Part shown: in pieces, positions 17,392 to 26,559 of the stretch
Layout of the letters: the number at the start of each line of letters is the position of its first letter
Numbering within the stretch: the first letter of the stretch is position 1
Assembly (NCBI GenBank): GCA_002733905.1
Contig: NVXK01000002.1
Location: 9,751-73,750, forward strand
Direction: 5' to 3'
DNA: 64,000 bases
Source of the DNA: Robiginitomaculum sp.
Lineage (GTDB): Bacteria; Pseudomonadota; Alphaproteobacteria; Caulobacterales; Maricaulaceae
Program-made: the position numbers and the translations under genes
The notes under the pieces: model-generated
Seen by the model: the letters and a program-made list of their open reading frames with translations, nothing else
Database searches by the model: none
Told to the model about the DNA's origin: nothing

Positions 17392-20262
17392 TTATGGATT
17401 AATTTGTATGGGATCACCAAAACCAAGTGCTTTCATACGATTCATTTGTGTTTTACCATCGCCAACAATCAGATAATGCATCGAATCAGGGCGAAGATAT
17501 TGATCTGTCAGACGTTTAATATCTTCCAGTGTCAGTGCTTCAATTATATTCGCATTTTTAGAGCGGTAATTATGAGCATATCCGTATGAAGCAATATCAT
17601 CCAACAGACCAAGTTTGGCACGCAATGTTTCCGCAGAGAGCGCCTGCCCTTTTATGAGTGCGCTTTTCATCGTTCCGAGGTCCTCCGCCGTGAATTCACG
17701 CCCATAATTGCTCAAAATATCACGTATAAGCTGCGTTGCTTCGAGCGTTACATTTGCACGCACACTTGATCTTACTGTGAATGTACCGCGTTCTTTCCCT
17801 GCATTAAACCGAGAACCTATGCCATACGTATACCCTTTATTCACACGCAATTCTGTGTTCAGTTTGGATGTATAAATATTTCCAAGCAAATAATTCATTG
17901 CCTGAACCCCTGAATAATCAGCATCAAGCGCCGTAAGCGAAGGATAACCAAAACGCAATACAGATTGCTTTGCGCCCGGTACGTCATAGAAATACACTTT
18001 TGACGTTTTCGGAGATTTTGCTTGCGGCAAATTCACCTCTGCGCGTGCATGATTGCCTTCACGCCCCTCTGCCCACGCGTTCTCGATTGACTTCACAGCC
18101 TTTACAACACGTGTTTCAGATACATCGCCAACAATGATTAGGCTCGCGCCTTGTGGTGTATAGTTTGCGGCATAGAATGCCTTCAAATCCTCAAGGCTTG
18201 TCGCCTGTACCTTCTCTTTTGGCCCCGAAGCGGTGAAGCTATACATATGATCAGAGGGGTACATGACCTTGCTCCACTCACGACGTGAAATCGCGCCCGG
18301 ATTGCCTTCGGAAACTTTAATAGCGTCCACAGTCGAGGTGATAAGAAGGTCAAATTCCTCTTGATCCCAACGTGGTTCAACGAGCATTTCTTGCGCGAGT
18401 GCTATGGTTTTTTCAAAATTCCGTGAAAGCGTTGTGCCCGAAACCCAAGCTTCACCATTCCCTGAACTCACACTTATAGACGAACCGAGAGCCTTAATTG
18501 CATTCTCCAACTCAGCAGTTGTCTTGTTCGCAGTGCCTTTTTCCAACATATTTGCCGTGAGGCTCGCGACGGCAGGCTTATCAATATTCCCGTATTTACG
18601 GCCTGCATTTAGTGTAAGCCTAAAATTAACGAGGGGCGTCTCGCTCGTCTCGATCCCGTACATGCTAATTCCATTTTTTGAGCTTTTCTCCCAAATATCA
18701 GGAGTTGGGAGCGTATAGCTTCCTCCGAATTCAGGCTCGTGTGTACGGTCAAAACTTGATGCTGTGCGTTCAAAATCACGCTTATCTTCAGTCTCGATTA
18801 TTTTCTTCTCGGCGCCTTGTACAATTTTCTCTTCGACGATACCTGCTTTAACCGCACCTTTGAGCGCAAGCGATGTCTGTCCTTTTGGTGTCATGCTCAC
18901 AGCGACATAAGGCTTATCTTTGATATATGTATTATAAACACGCATTACGTCTTCACGCGTCACGGATTGAATATTTTTGATGTCTTGTGTAATGAAACCT
19001 GGATTGCCAGTATATGCATTATACTCACCGAGCTGGATCGCTTTTCTCAACACACTTTGCATGTTTTGATAAAAGTCTACTTCTTGACCAGCGATAATAC
19101 GGTCAAGGTCAGCTTGCGGAACACCATTTTGCTCAAACCGCGCAAAGGCTTTATCAAGCGCAGGCATGAGAGCGTTTAAATCACCACCGTCTTTCGCATT
19201 GATCATAATATAGGTCTCGCCCGCCATTTCAGCACTGTTTTGGAAAACGCCGACTTGTGATGTTAGTTTTTCTTCGTCAATTAGCACTTCATTTAACGGT
19301 GCATTTTTGCCTGTGGCTAAATATGTAGTGAGAATATCAAGCGCGTAACTGTCTTTGTGAAACTGCGGTGTAGATGGCCAGACAAGGTTTAACTGCGGGA
19401 CTGTCGCAAAATTATCTTCGTGGTAGAAGGATTTGATCGCGTCGAGCTTGCCTGCGCGTGGTATAACTTTTTCAACATCTGCGCCACGCGGTATTTCAGA
19501 GAAATATTTATCAACCCAGATTTTTGCTTGGGCAATATCGAAATCACCAGCAATTGTCACCGTAACATTATTAGGCACATACCAACGCTTATAAAAGTTT
19601 TGTACGTCCTCAAGCGAAGCGGCTTCTAAGTCCGCGAGGGAACCGATAACCTGCCAGTTATATGGATGGTCTTCAGGGTAAATCGCTTTGCCAATAATAT
19701 ACCAACGATGACCATAAGGCACATTGTCAACACGTTGCCGCTTTTCGTTTTTTACGACCTGTTTTTCTTTATCAATGACTTGCGAGGTCACAGTATTAAT
19801 AAAATAACCAATTTTATCTGCTTCTGCCCAAATGATTTTTTCAAGCGCGTCTTTTGGTACGGCTTGGAAATATTTGGTCACATCATTGGTGGTATAGCCA
19901 TTCGTACCCTCTCCGCCAATGCGCGTATTCATTTCATCAAGGCCGCCATAACCCAAGTTTTCAGAATCAAGAAAAAGTAGATGTTCGAATAAATGCGCGA
20001 AACCTGTGCGCCCTGTAATCTCGCGTGAAGACCCGACATGTGCAGTCAAATCGATTGCAACGATTGGGTCAGATTTATCAACATGCAAAATTACATCTAG
20101 CCCATTGGCCAATGTGTATTTTTCATATTTCACTTCTGTTACGCCACCTGTTTTTGTCACCACAGATTTAGTAATGTCTTTAACAGTCGCCGTTTTTTCT
20201 CCACACGATGCTAATGCGATTGCCATAACACCAAGTGCGACACCTAAATACCGAGCTTTCAT
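17392..20262 (-). CDS. M16 family zinc metalloprotease lipoprotein
   Basis: A 956-residue two-module pitrilysin-type peptidase. The signal peptide ends in a lipobox with Cys20 (IALASC), so the mature protein should be lipid-anchored in the periplasm or outer membrane. The N-terminal module has the inverted zinc motif HxxEH at residues 90-94 (HLFEH). The second module (from about residue 520) lacks HxxEH but keeps the M16C-type sequences, as in many fused M16 proteins in which only one half is catalytic. A gaaaaggga sequence precedes the ATG. The peptide substrate is unknown. Confidence 0.93.
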   Translation of the reverse strand: MKARYLGVALGVMAIALASCGEKTATVKDITKSVVTKTGGVTEVKYEKYTLANGLDVILHVDKSDPIVAIDLTAHVGSSREITGRTGFAHLFEHLLFLDSENLGYGGLDEMNTRIGGEGTNGYTTNDVTKYFQAVPKDALEKIIWAEADKIGYFINTVTSQVIDKEKQVVKNEKRQRVDNVPYGHRWYIIGKAIYPEDHPYNWQVIGSLADLEAASLEDVQNFYKRWYVPNNVTVTIAGDFDIAQAKIWVDKYFSEIPRGADVEKVIPRAGKLDAIKSFYHEDNFATVPQLNLVWPSTPQFHKDSYALDILTTYLATGKNAPLNEVLIDEEKLTSQVGVFQNSAEMAGETYIMINAKDGGDLNALMPALDKAFARFEQNGVPQADLDRIIAGQEVDFYQNMQSVLRKAIQLGEYNAYTGNPGFITQDIKNIQSVTREDVMRVYNTYIKDKPYVAVSMTPKGQTSLALKGAVKAGIVEEKIVQGAEKKIIETEDKRDFERTASSFDRTHEPEFGGSYTLPTPDIWEKSSKNGISMYGIETSETPLVNFRLTLNAGRKYGNIDKPAVASLTANMLEKGTANKTTAELENAIKALGSSISVSSGNGEAWVSGTTLSRNFEKTIALAQEMLVEPRWDQEEFDLLITSTVDAIKVSEGNPGAISRREWSKVMYPSDHMYSFTASGPKEKVQATSLEDLKAFYAANYTPQGASLIIVGDVSETRVVKAVKSIENAWAEGREGNHARAEVNLPQAKSPKTSKVYFYDVPGAKQSVLRFGYPSLTALDADYSGVQAMNYLLGNIYTSKLNTELRVNKGYTYGIGSRFNAGKERGTFTVRSSVRANVTLEATQLIRDILSNYGREFTAEDLGTMKSALIKGQALSAETLRAKLGLLDDIASYGYAHNYRSKNANIIEALTLEDIKRLTDQYLRPDSMHYLIVGDGKTQMNRMKALGFGDPIQINP

Positions 20263-20375
20263 ATCAAGTCCCTTTTCACTATTCTATATTATCACCCGTC
20301 ACTATATTGATAAACGATATTAAAGATACAAAAATTTATATGACGAAAAGCTATTTTCCAGTGTTGTAGCGGCTC

Positions 20376-22550
20376 TTAGTCCTGTGGGCGGTAAATTCGG
20401 GATGCCTTTGCGCGGATGTCTTTTTCACCCAACAAGGCTTTTCGCCACTGCTTTTTTACAAACAATGGTGCTTGGTCTGCATAATGCGGAGAGTTTTCTG
20501 TTAGGGTCGCCGCGCCGTATTGATGAATGACATCGGCTGAAACATCACCGTTTTCATCCCACTCGACCAATGCAATCCATGTGTCGCCAGCCACCGCATT
20601 CAACTTACCATCATCGCCTATCTCTTGAGGGTAGATCGCCCGTAAAATATCGGGGCCACCGTCTACAGCGAGACTGAGATCGCCGCGTGTGAGACGGTTC
20701 AATTCGCCCCATTGCGGATCAATGCGGCCATAATGGGTGTTGAGATAAGCAACTGCGTTTCGAAAAGCCGCTTCTGGCGGCGGTGCTTTGGTGTGGGTAA
20801 ATGTCTCTGTAATCATTTCGAGCACAGTTAACGTGCCAAGGGCCGCATGACGGCTGTCGGCCGCCGTACTTAAATCCCATTCAGATAAGTGTTTCGCGGC
20901 TTTTGCCAGCTCAGAATCATGGCTCCAATCTATGGCGAGAATATTCGCGACACGTTTCGCCGCCTCAGAGTTTTGAGCATATTTATCATCAAATTTTATA
21001 TCGAGCAAAGCCTGCCGATCAATCAATGATACCCCATCAGACAATTCCATTATCCGCATTGACCGACTTGTCTGATTTGTTTGAATGCCCATAGACGCAG
21101 GGAAATTTTCAGCACGTAAATTATCTATACCATCTGTCGCGCTAAAGGGTGTGTTATTAGCGTTGAATATAAAACCAGATTCAGGGTTGATAAGCTTTGG
21201 CACATCTGAATATGGACGATACCCCTTCCAGATAAGCTCTGAACGATCCCCCGGAATGTCTTTACTCCAATCTACACCCGCTTTGTCTTCATCCATACGG
21301 TTTGGATATTGACCGTTATAGACATAGCCAATATTCCCCTCTTTATCGCCGTAAATGTAATTAATGCTCGGCAAAGCATTCATTGCCATAGTCTTCAAGA
21401 ACGCCTCAAGACTTTCCGACTTATTCAGACGGTAATATTGCTCTAATTGCCGCACCTCGCCCATGCCTGCATAGCGCAAAGCATATGTACCGTGCTTTGC
21501 CTCGATAACGGGGCCATGTTCCGAACGATGTATTTTTTTCTTACTGGTAAAAACAAATGGGCCAAAGAGTTTTACTTTAATTTCAACAGTTTTCGTTTCA
21601 AAATCACGCCAACCGCCATCTAATTTGTACTGGTGTTTATTATCGGGGTTAATGGTGAGAACATAAACGTCCGTCAAATCTTGTGCATTAACCGTATTTG
21701 CCCACCCTATATGATTGTTAAAGCCTTGAAGAATAATAGGAACGCCTGGAAATGTTGCGCCCGACATATCTAGCCCCTGCTCTGATACAATATGGGCTTC
21801 ATACCATGCGACGGGCCCTGTCATTGGTTGATGTGAATTAATCAGAAGACGAGTAACGCCATCACCTGAACGCTTACCGCTGACAGCAAATGCGTTAGAA
21901 CCACGCGCAACCAAGGCCTTTGGCCCGACATGCCAAGCTTTACGGTTACCCGACGTATTGAGAGCGAGCTCTTGTTTGTATTTCGGGGCGCGCTCGTCGT
22001 CAAACAACTCCATAAGGGTTGTATCTAGCCCATAGAAAAACGGCCCTTTAAATACAAAACCAGCGACAATGTCCTCTGGCGTAAAAGGGGCTAGGCCCTT
22101 CCATACGACAGACGGGTTTTTCGCGGCGTAGAGATTCAGGCCGTCGGCATAAGCAATGGCCAGTGCTTTCACATCCTGTGGAATGTCTTCTTCATAATGC
22201 GCCTCTACGGTTTCCCATACATCAAGCAAGGATACGATATAGTCGGTTGGCGCAGCATCTGCGCCTTGATAGCGTGCAAGATGACCACGCGCGGCGGCCA
22301 CAATCGCCTGTATGGTTTCAAAATCATCTTCGGCTTCTGCGTAGGCAAGGCCGAAAGATACATCTGCATCTTTCTTGCCGTAAATATGGGGAACACCCCA
22401 ATCATCGCGCACGATTTCAACACTGTAATTCGCCGCATTTTCACGCAAAGTTTCTGCACTGGGATTTGCTGGTAACGGGTCATATAAAAATGCCCCGACA
22501 GCGATAAGTATTACAGATGCACCAATGCCTATTTTACGCTTTAGGCCCAT
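20376..22550 (-). CDS. Penicillin acylase family N-terminal hydrolase
   Basis: A 724-residue Ntn-hydrolase precursor with an N-terminal membrane anchor or signal (IGASVILIAVGAFLY). Autocleavage is expected at Gly217-Ser218 in ARGSNAFAVSG, freeing the serine as N-terminal nucleophile of the beta chain. An alpha chain with WGVPHIYG and a beta chain with NNHIGWANTVN fit the family. The group includes beta-lactam acylases and acyl-homoserine-lactone acylases of the PvdQ type, which cannot be told apart by eye. The ATG at 22550 follows an aaaaaaggagc ribosome binding site. Confidence 0.92.
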   Translation of the reverse strand: MGLKRKIGIGASVILIAVGAFLYDPLPANPSAETLRENAANYSVEIVRDDWGVPHIYGKKDADVSFGLAYAEAEDDFETIQAIVAAARGHLARYQGADAAPTDYIVSLLDVWETVEAHYEEDIPQDVKALAIAYADGLNLYAAKNPSVVWKGLAPFTPEDIVAGFVFKGPFFYGLDTTLMELFDDERAPKYKQELALNTSGNRKAWHVGPKALVARGSNAFAVSGKRSGDGVTRLLINSHQPMTGPVAWYEAHIVSEQGLDMSGATFPGVPIILQGFNNHIGWANTVNAQDLTDVYVLTINPDNKHQYKLDGGWRDFETKTVEIKVKLFGPFVFTSKKKIHRSEHGPVIEAKHGTYALRYAGMGEVRQLEQYYRLNKSESLEAFLKTMAMNALPSINYIYGDKEGNIGYVYNGQYPNRMDEDKAGVDWSKDIPGDRSELIWKGYRPYSDVPKLINPESGFIFNANNTPFSATDGIDNLRAENFPASMGIQTNQTSRSMRIMELSDGVSLIDRQALLDIKFDDKYAQNSEAAKRVANILAIDWSHDSELAKAAKHLSEWDLSTAADSRHAALGTLTVLEMITETFTHTKAPPPEAAFRNAVAYLNTHYGRIDPQWGELNRLTRGDLSLAVDGGPDILRAIYPQEIGDDGKLNAVAGDTWIALVEWDENGDVSADVIHQYGAATLTENSPHYADQAPLFVKKQWRKALLGEKDIRAKASRIYRPQD

Positions 22551-22688
22551 GATCGCTCCTTTTTTGGAGCAGTCTGTCACAAAAAGGTTTGAATTGCCAT
22601 ATCCACGCGCAAATGCAGATCACATACTCGCTATACAATTTTGCAAGCTTGTGGATATATTTAGCAAATCACAACGAAGGTGATAAAA

Positions 22689-24344
22689 TCAAACAAGGCG
22701 GCTTTTCTTAAGAGCGGCAGCGATGAAACCTGCGAATAGTGGATGAGGTTCGAATGGGCGGGATTTAAGCTCTGGATGGAACTGAACGCCAATAAACCAC
22801 GGGTGATCTGGGATTTCGACGATTTCAGGCAAAATACCATCAGGTGAAAGCCCTGAAAATTTAAGGCCCACTGCCTCAAGTCGATCTTTGAAATCTATAT
22901 TGACCTCATAACGGTGACGATGACGTTCGCTAATTGTTGTCGTACCGTACATTTTTGCCACGAGACTACCCTCTTCCAAGATTGCAGGATAGGCGCCAAG
23001 ACGCATAGTACCACCAAGATCGGTCGATTGCGTGCGGGTTTGTTTTTCCTTACCACGAATCCACTCGGTCATAAGACCGACAACGGGCGTATCTGTTTCT
23101 CCAAACTCCGTTGAGCTTGCATTTTTCAAGCCTGCAAGATTACGCGCAGCTTCTACGACGGCCATTTGCATGCCAAGGCATATACCAAAATACGGCATAT
23201 TATTTTCACGGGCATAGCGCGCCGCCTGAATTTTACCTTCACTGCCGCGTGAACCAAATCCACCAGGAACCAAAACGCCGTGCATGCCTTTGAGTGCGTC
23301 ACCGCATTCGCCCTTAGAGAAAGCTTCGCTTTCGATCCATTTCACATTTACTTTCACATTATTGGCGATACCGCCGTGAACAAGTGCTTCGAAAAGAGAC
23401 TTATAGGCGTCAGGCAAAATCGTATACTTGCCAACAACTGCGATATTCACTTCCCCGTCTGGATTATGCAGTGTTTCGGAAATATCGAGCCAACGCGTTA
23501 AATCAGCATCTGGCGCGTCGTCTAATCTGAAATGGCGTAGCACTTCATGGTCAATGCCTTCTTTATGGTAGGCCAATGGCACATCATAAATTGAACGGGC
23601 ATCAAGCCCTTGAATAACGGCACTTTCGCGCACATTACAAAAACGTGCGATCTTGCTAATATCACTATCAGAAATCGGACGATCAGCGCGACATAAAAGA
23701 ATATCAGGTTGAATACCAATAGAGCGAAGTTCTTTCACACTATGTTGTGTGGGTTTTGTTTTCACTTCACCCGCCGTCGCGATATATGGCAATAGGGTTA
23801 CGTGTAAAAACAAGACTTGTTCACGGCCTAATTCTTGTCCCAATTGACGCAGGGCTTCGAAGAATGGCAGACCTTCAATATCACCGACTGTGCCGCCAAC
23901 TTCACACAATACAAAATCTACATCACCGGCGTCTGAAAGTATAAAATCTTTGATCTCGTCTGTAACGTGAGGAATAACCTGAACGGTTGCGCCGAGATAA
24001 TCACCACGGCGTTCTTTTTGGATGATATTGGAATAAATACGCCCTGTGGTAATGTTGTCCGCTTGATGCGCGGACACTCCTGTAAAGCGTTCATAATGAC
24101 CAAGGTCAAGATCGGTCTCGGCGCCATCGTCCGTAACGTAGCACTCGCCATGTTGATAAGGCGACATCGTGCCTGGGTCTACGTTCAAATAAGGATCTAG
24201 CTTGCGCAAGCGTACTTTATAGCCGCGCGCCTGTAGAAGCGCCCCAAGAGATGCAGATGCTAGTCCCTTACCAAGGGAAGACACAACTCCACCTGTAATG
24301 AAAATATAGCGTGGCTTTGGCACTCGTGATGTATTTTCTGGCAT
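22689..24344 (-). CDS. pyrG: CTP synthase
   Basis: A 551-residue amidotransferase making CTP from UTP, ATP and glutamine. The synthetase domain starts with [17 protein letters not shown], and has [19 protein letters not shown]. The glutaminase domain has the nucleophile Cys389 in [11 protein letters not shown] and the catalytic His-x-Glu in FHPEL near the C terminus. The ATG at 24344 is chosen because it directly precedes the conserved start and is preceded by aggaaatggg; ten in-frame upstream codons are not conserved in type. It follows secG, a known neighbour. Confidence 0.98.
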   Translation of the reverse strand: MPENTSRVPKPRYIFITGGVVSSLGKGLASASLGALLQARGYKVRLRKLDPYLNVDPGTMSPYQHGECYVTDDGAETDLDLGHYERFTGVSAHQADNITTGRIYSNIIQKERRGDYLGATVQVIPHVTDEIKDFILSDAGDVDFVLCEVGGTVGDIEGLPFFEALRQLGQELGREQVLFLHVTLLPYIATAGEVKTKPTQHSVKELRSIGIQPDILLCRADRPISDSDISKIARFCNVRESAVIQGLDARSIYDVPLAYHKEGIDHEVLRHFRLDDAPDADLTRWLDISETLHNPDGEVNIAVVGKYTILPDAYKSLFEALVHGGIANNVKVNVKWIESEAFSKGECGDALKGMHGVLVPGGFGSRGSEGKIQAARYARENNMPYFGICLGMQMAVVEAARNLAGLKNASSTEFGETDTPVVGLMTEWIRGKEKQTRTQSTDLGGTMRLGAYPAILEEGSLVAKMYGTTTISERHRHRYEVNIDFKDRLEAVGLKFSGLSPDGILPEIVEIPDHPWFIGVQFHPELKSRPFEPHPLFAGFIAAALKKSRLV

Positions 24345-24388
24345 GACCCATTTCCTAAAAACAAGAAATACCAATCAATACGAAGAGG

Positions 24389-24826
24389 TTAGCCTTCGTC
24401 TTTTTTCGGTTTTTCTTGGACTTCCGCTTCTGATTCTTCTGTTTTAGAATCTGCTTCCAACGGGGTCGTAGTATTGCCTGAACTTGCCTCTTTATTCAAG
24501 GGGGCATTTTCATTTTTATCCACAGTATTTGCAGGCTGCACCAATCCACTCTCTGCATTTTCAGCGTCAAGCAAGCCTTTATTCGCTTGCTCAATGTTAA
24601 ATGCTATCGAAATCAAAAGTGTTACAAGTAAAAAAGCTGCGCCAAATACAGCCGTCATTTTTTGCACAAGATCAGCAGTTCCGCGTCCAGACATAAGCCC
24701 GCCGCCACCGCCGCCACCGCTTCCGCCGCCAATGCCCAGAGCACCGCCTTCAGAGCGTTGAATAAGGATTAGGCCGATCAGGATTATACTGATGATCAAC
24801 AAAATAATAAGCAATACATTTGCCAT
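24389..24826 (-). CDS. secG: Preprotein translocase subunit SecG
   Basis: A 145-residue inner-membrane protein of the SecYEG channel. It has two hydrophobic spans (VLLIILLIISIILIGLILIQ and VFGAAFLLVTLLISIAFN) separated by the characteristic Gly-rich loop with RSEGGALGIG. The tail after residue 80 is long, acidic and Ser/Glu-rich, extending well beyond the core of the family. Such tails are common in alphaproteobacterial SecG. It precedes pyrG by 44 bp on the same strand. Confidence 0.93.
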   Translation of the reverse strand: MANVLLIILLIISIILIGLILIQRSEGGALGIGGGSGGGGGGGLMSGRGTADLVQKMTAVFGAAFLLVTLLISIAFNIEQANKGLLDAENAESGLVQPANTVDKNENAPLNKEASSGNTTTPLEADSKTEESEAEVQEKPKKDEG

Positions 24827-25230
24827 AATAAATTCCTATTGAAGCCAAGCTTCTATCATTTTTAAGACCCCAATACACCGATACGCCGTATCAAAGGGCA
24901 TGAATACTTGCGCGGTTTACATGAGGTTTACACATAATACCAGCACTATCCGTGTTAAATATAGGGGGTGCAGCCAAGATTTCCAGAGTTTAGTGGTTGG
25001 CATTCTCGCTTTCCCACTTTTTTCTCACGCACACACCTAATATATGTTCACTTATTTGTAGGCACTCCCTGTTGTTGATACAGTGCTTCTTGCTTGTTTA
25101 AGGGACGTTTTGATATATTCTCCCTTATTCGCCTCATGAAACCTTTTTACATTATTTTTGTTTTGTTTACGTCAAGGTAAGGTGCTCATTATAAAATTAT
25201 AGCTAATTGTGATTCTATATGGAAATAGTG
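24827..25230. other. Intergenic region between secG and the PleD-like gene
   Basis: This gap of about 400 bp separates two divergent genes and should hold the promoters of both. I see no RNA gene, no repeat and no convincing terminator. A purine-rich ggaaatagtg lies immediately before the plus-strand start at 25231. Confidence 0.5.
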
Positions 25231-26547
25231 ATGAGTATTTTAGCCAAATCTGTTCTTATTATATCAAACTCAGATAAAACTGATGATGAGCTGAGTGAGG
25301 CCCTTTATACGAAAGGCTATCTTCCGCATGAAATTAATTTAGATAGGTTTTCAGAATTAGATCTTTCAACGATCCCTCCTAAAGCCATTATATTAAAAGC
25401 GGACATCAATAACGATCATGTGCAAACGCACCTACGTGATATTAAAAGCCTATATGCGGAATTTAACATCCCGATTTTGGCTTTGATTGATACGCAAAAC
25501 CACACGACACCTCTTTCAGATGCAGCCATGCTTTGCGATTCCGTTTTACTTGCACCTCACCATCCAATGCAGATTGTTTTACGCACAATGGGGCTCATAC
25601 GCTTGACGGTTATGGAACAAGAAATAAATTTGAGAATGCAAACCTTGCAGGAGGATTTTGAATTCACACCTGAACTAATAACACCGAATACAGATGAGAG
25701 GTTCAGGATACTCTTCATAGGAAAAGCCTCTCCTGAATTCATGATTATTATTAATGCACTACAAAGAGAAAATGTAAATATTTCTGCAGCCTTCACTTCA
25801 TTTACAGCATTTGACTATCTTTATGAGCAGACATTTGATGCAGTTGTGATGAATGGCCTAAAAGGCATAGAACCTGCATATTCTGTGACACAGACCATGA
25901 GGAAGAATGCAAAACTCTATCATGTACCTGCCCTTCTCCTTGTTGATACGGAAACATTTGATGATCATGAGTTGATTTATGAAGCAGGTATAAATGATAT
26001 TATTGATGCAAAATCTGCGCTTGATGATATTCGCGGTCGTATTTTAGAACAGGCAAATTTCCACCAAACCCATACAGCGCTAAAGAATGAATTTGTCGCA
26101 TTAGGTGACTCAACATGCATTGATGAATTAACGCAATTATACAACCGCGCGTTTTTCAATGCCCATCTGCCAAGAGTGACACGCTTTTACGAATCACAAG
26201 GCTTACCCATCTCGCTTTGCCTGATCCGGGTGCGTACCCAGGAAATAGATATATCACGTCAACAAAGCGATATGATTTACAAACAACTCGGGAGTATGAT
26301 CAAAAACCTTGTACGTTTACATGACATTACGGCGCGCCTTGATGATAATTTATTTGCCATCGCCTTTCCTGGGCAATCAAAAGAAGAGCTTAGACCTGTT
26401 TCTGAACGTATTTCGTCTATTCTAAAGATAACGAGCTTAAGCGATCAAGAAACGGGGCGTCCGTTAAAAGTTGAGCTGGACATTACTTTTAGCGAGTTGG
26501 ATGGAAAAGACACGGCTGGAAACAAACAGTCTGCCGCCCTAATTTAA
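25231..26547 (+). CDS. Degenerate PleD-like receiver-receiver-GGDEF protein
   Basis: A 438-residue protein with the PleD layout. Residues 7 to about 125 and 157 to about 270 look like receiver folds, and residues 298 onward resemble a GGDEF domain, opening with DELTQLYNRAFF. The catalytic GGDEF site is replaced by DDNLF (371-375, in ARLDDNLFAIAFPG), so cyclase activity is not expected. In the second receiver the phosphoacceptor position reads VVMNGLKG with Asn208 where Asp is expected. It probably acts as a binding or scaffold protein, as argued for PopA-type PleD paralogues. The ATG at 25231 has a ggaaatagtg upstream. Confidence 0.75.
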   Translation: MSILAKSVLIISNSDKTDDELSEALYTKGYLPHEINLDRFSELDLSTIPPKAIILKADINNDHVQTHLRDIKSLYAEFNIPILALIDTQNHTTPLSDAAMLCDSVLLAPHHPMQIVLRTMGLIRLTVMEQEINLRMQTLQEDFEFTPELITPNTDERFRILFIGKASPEFMIIINALQRENVNISAAFTSFTAFDYLYEQTFDAVVMNGLKGIEPAYSVTQTMRKNAKLYHVPALLLVDTETFDDHELIYEAGINDIIDAKSALDDIRGRILEQANFHQTHTALKNEFVALGDSTCIDELTQLYNRAFFNAHLPRVTRFYESQGLPISLCLIRVRTQEIDISRQQSDMIYKQLGSMIKNLVRLHDITARLDDNLFAIAFPGQSKEELRPVSERISSILKITSLSDQETGRPLKVELDITFSELDGKDTAGNKQSAALI

Positions 26548-26559
26548 CCCTTGGCTCCC

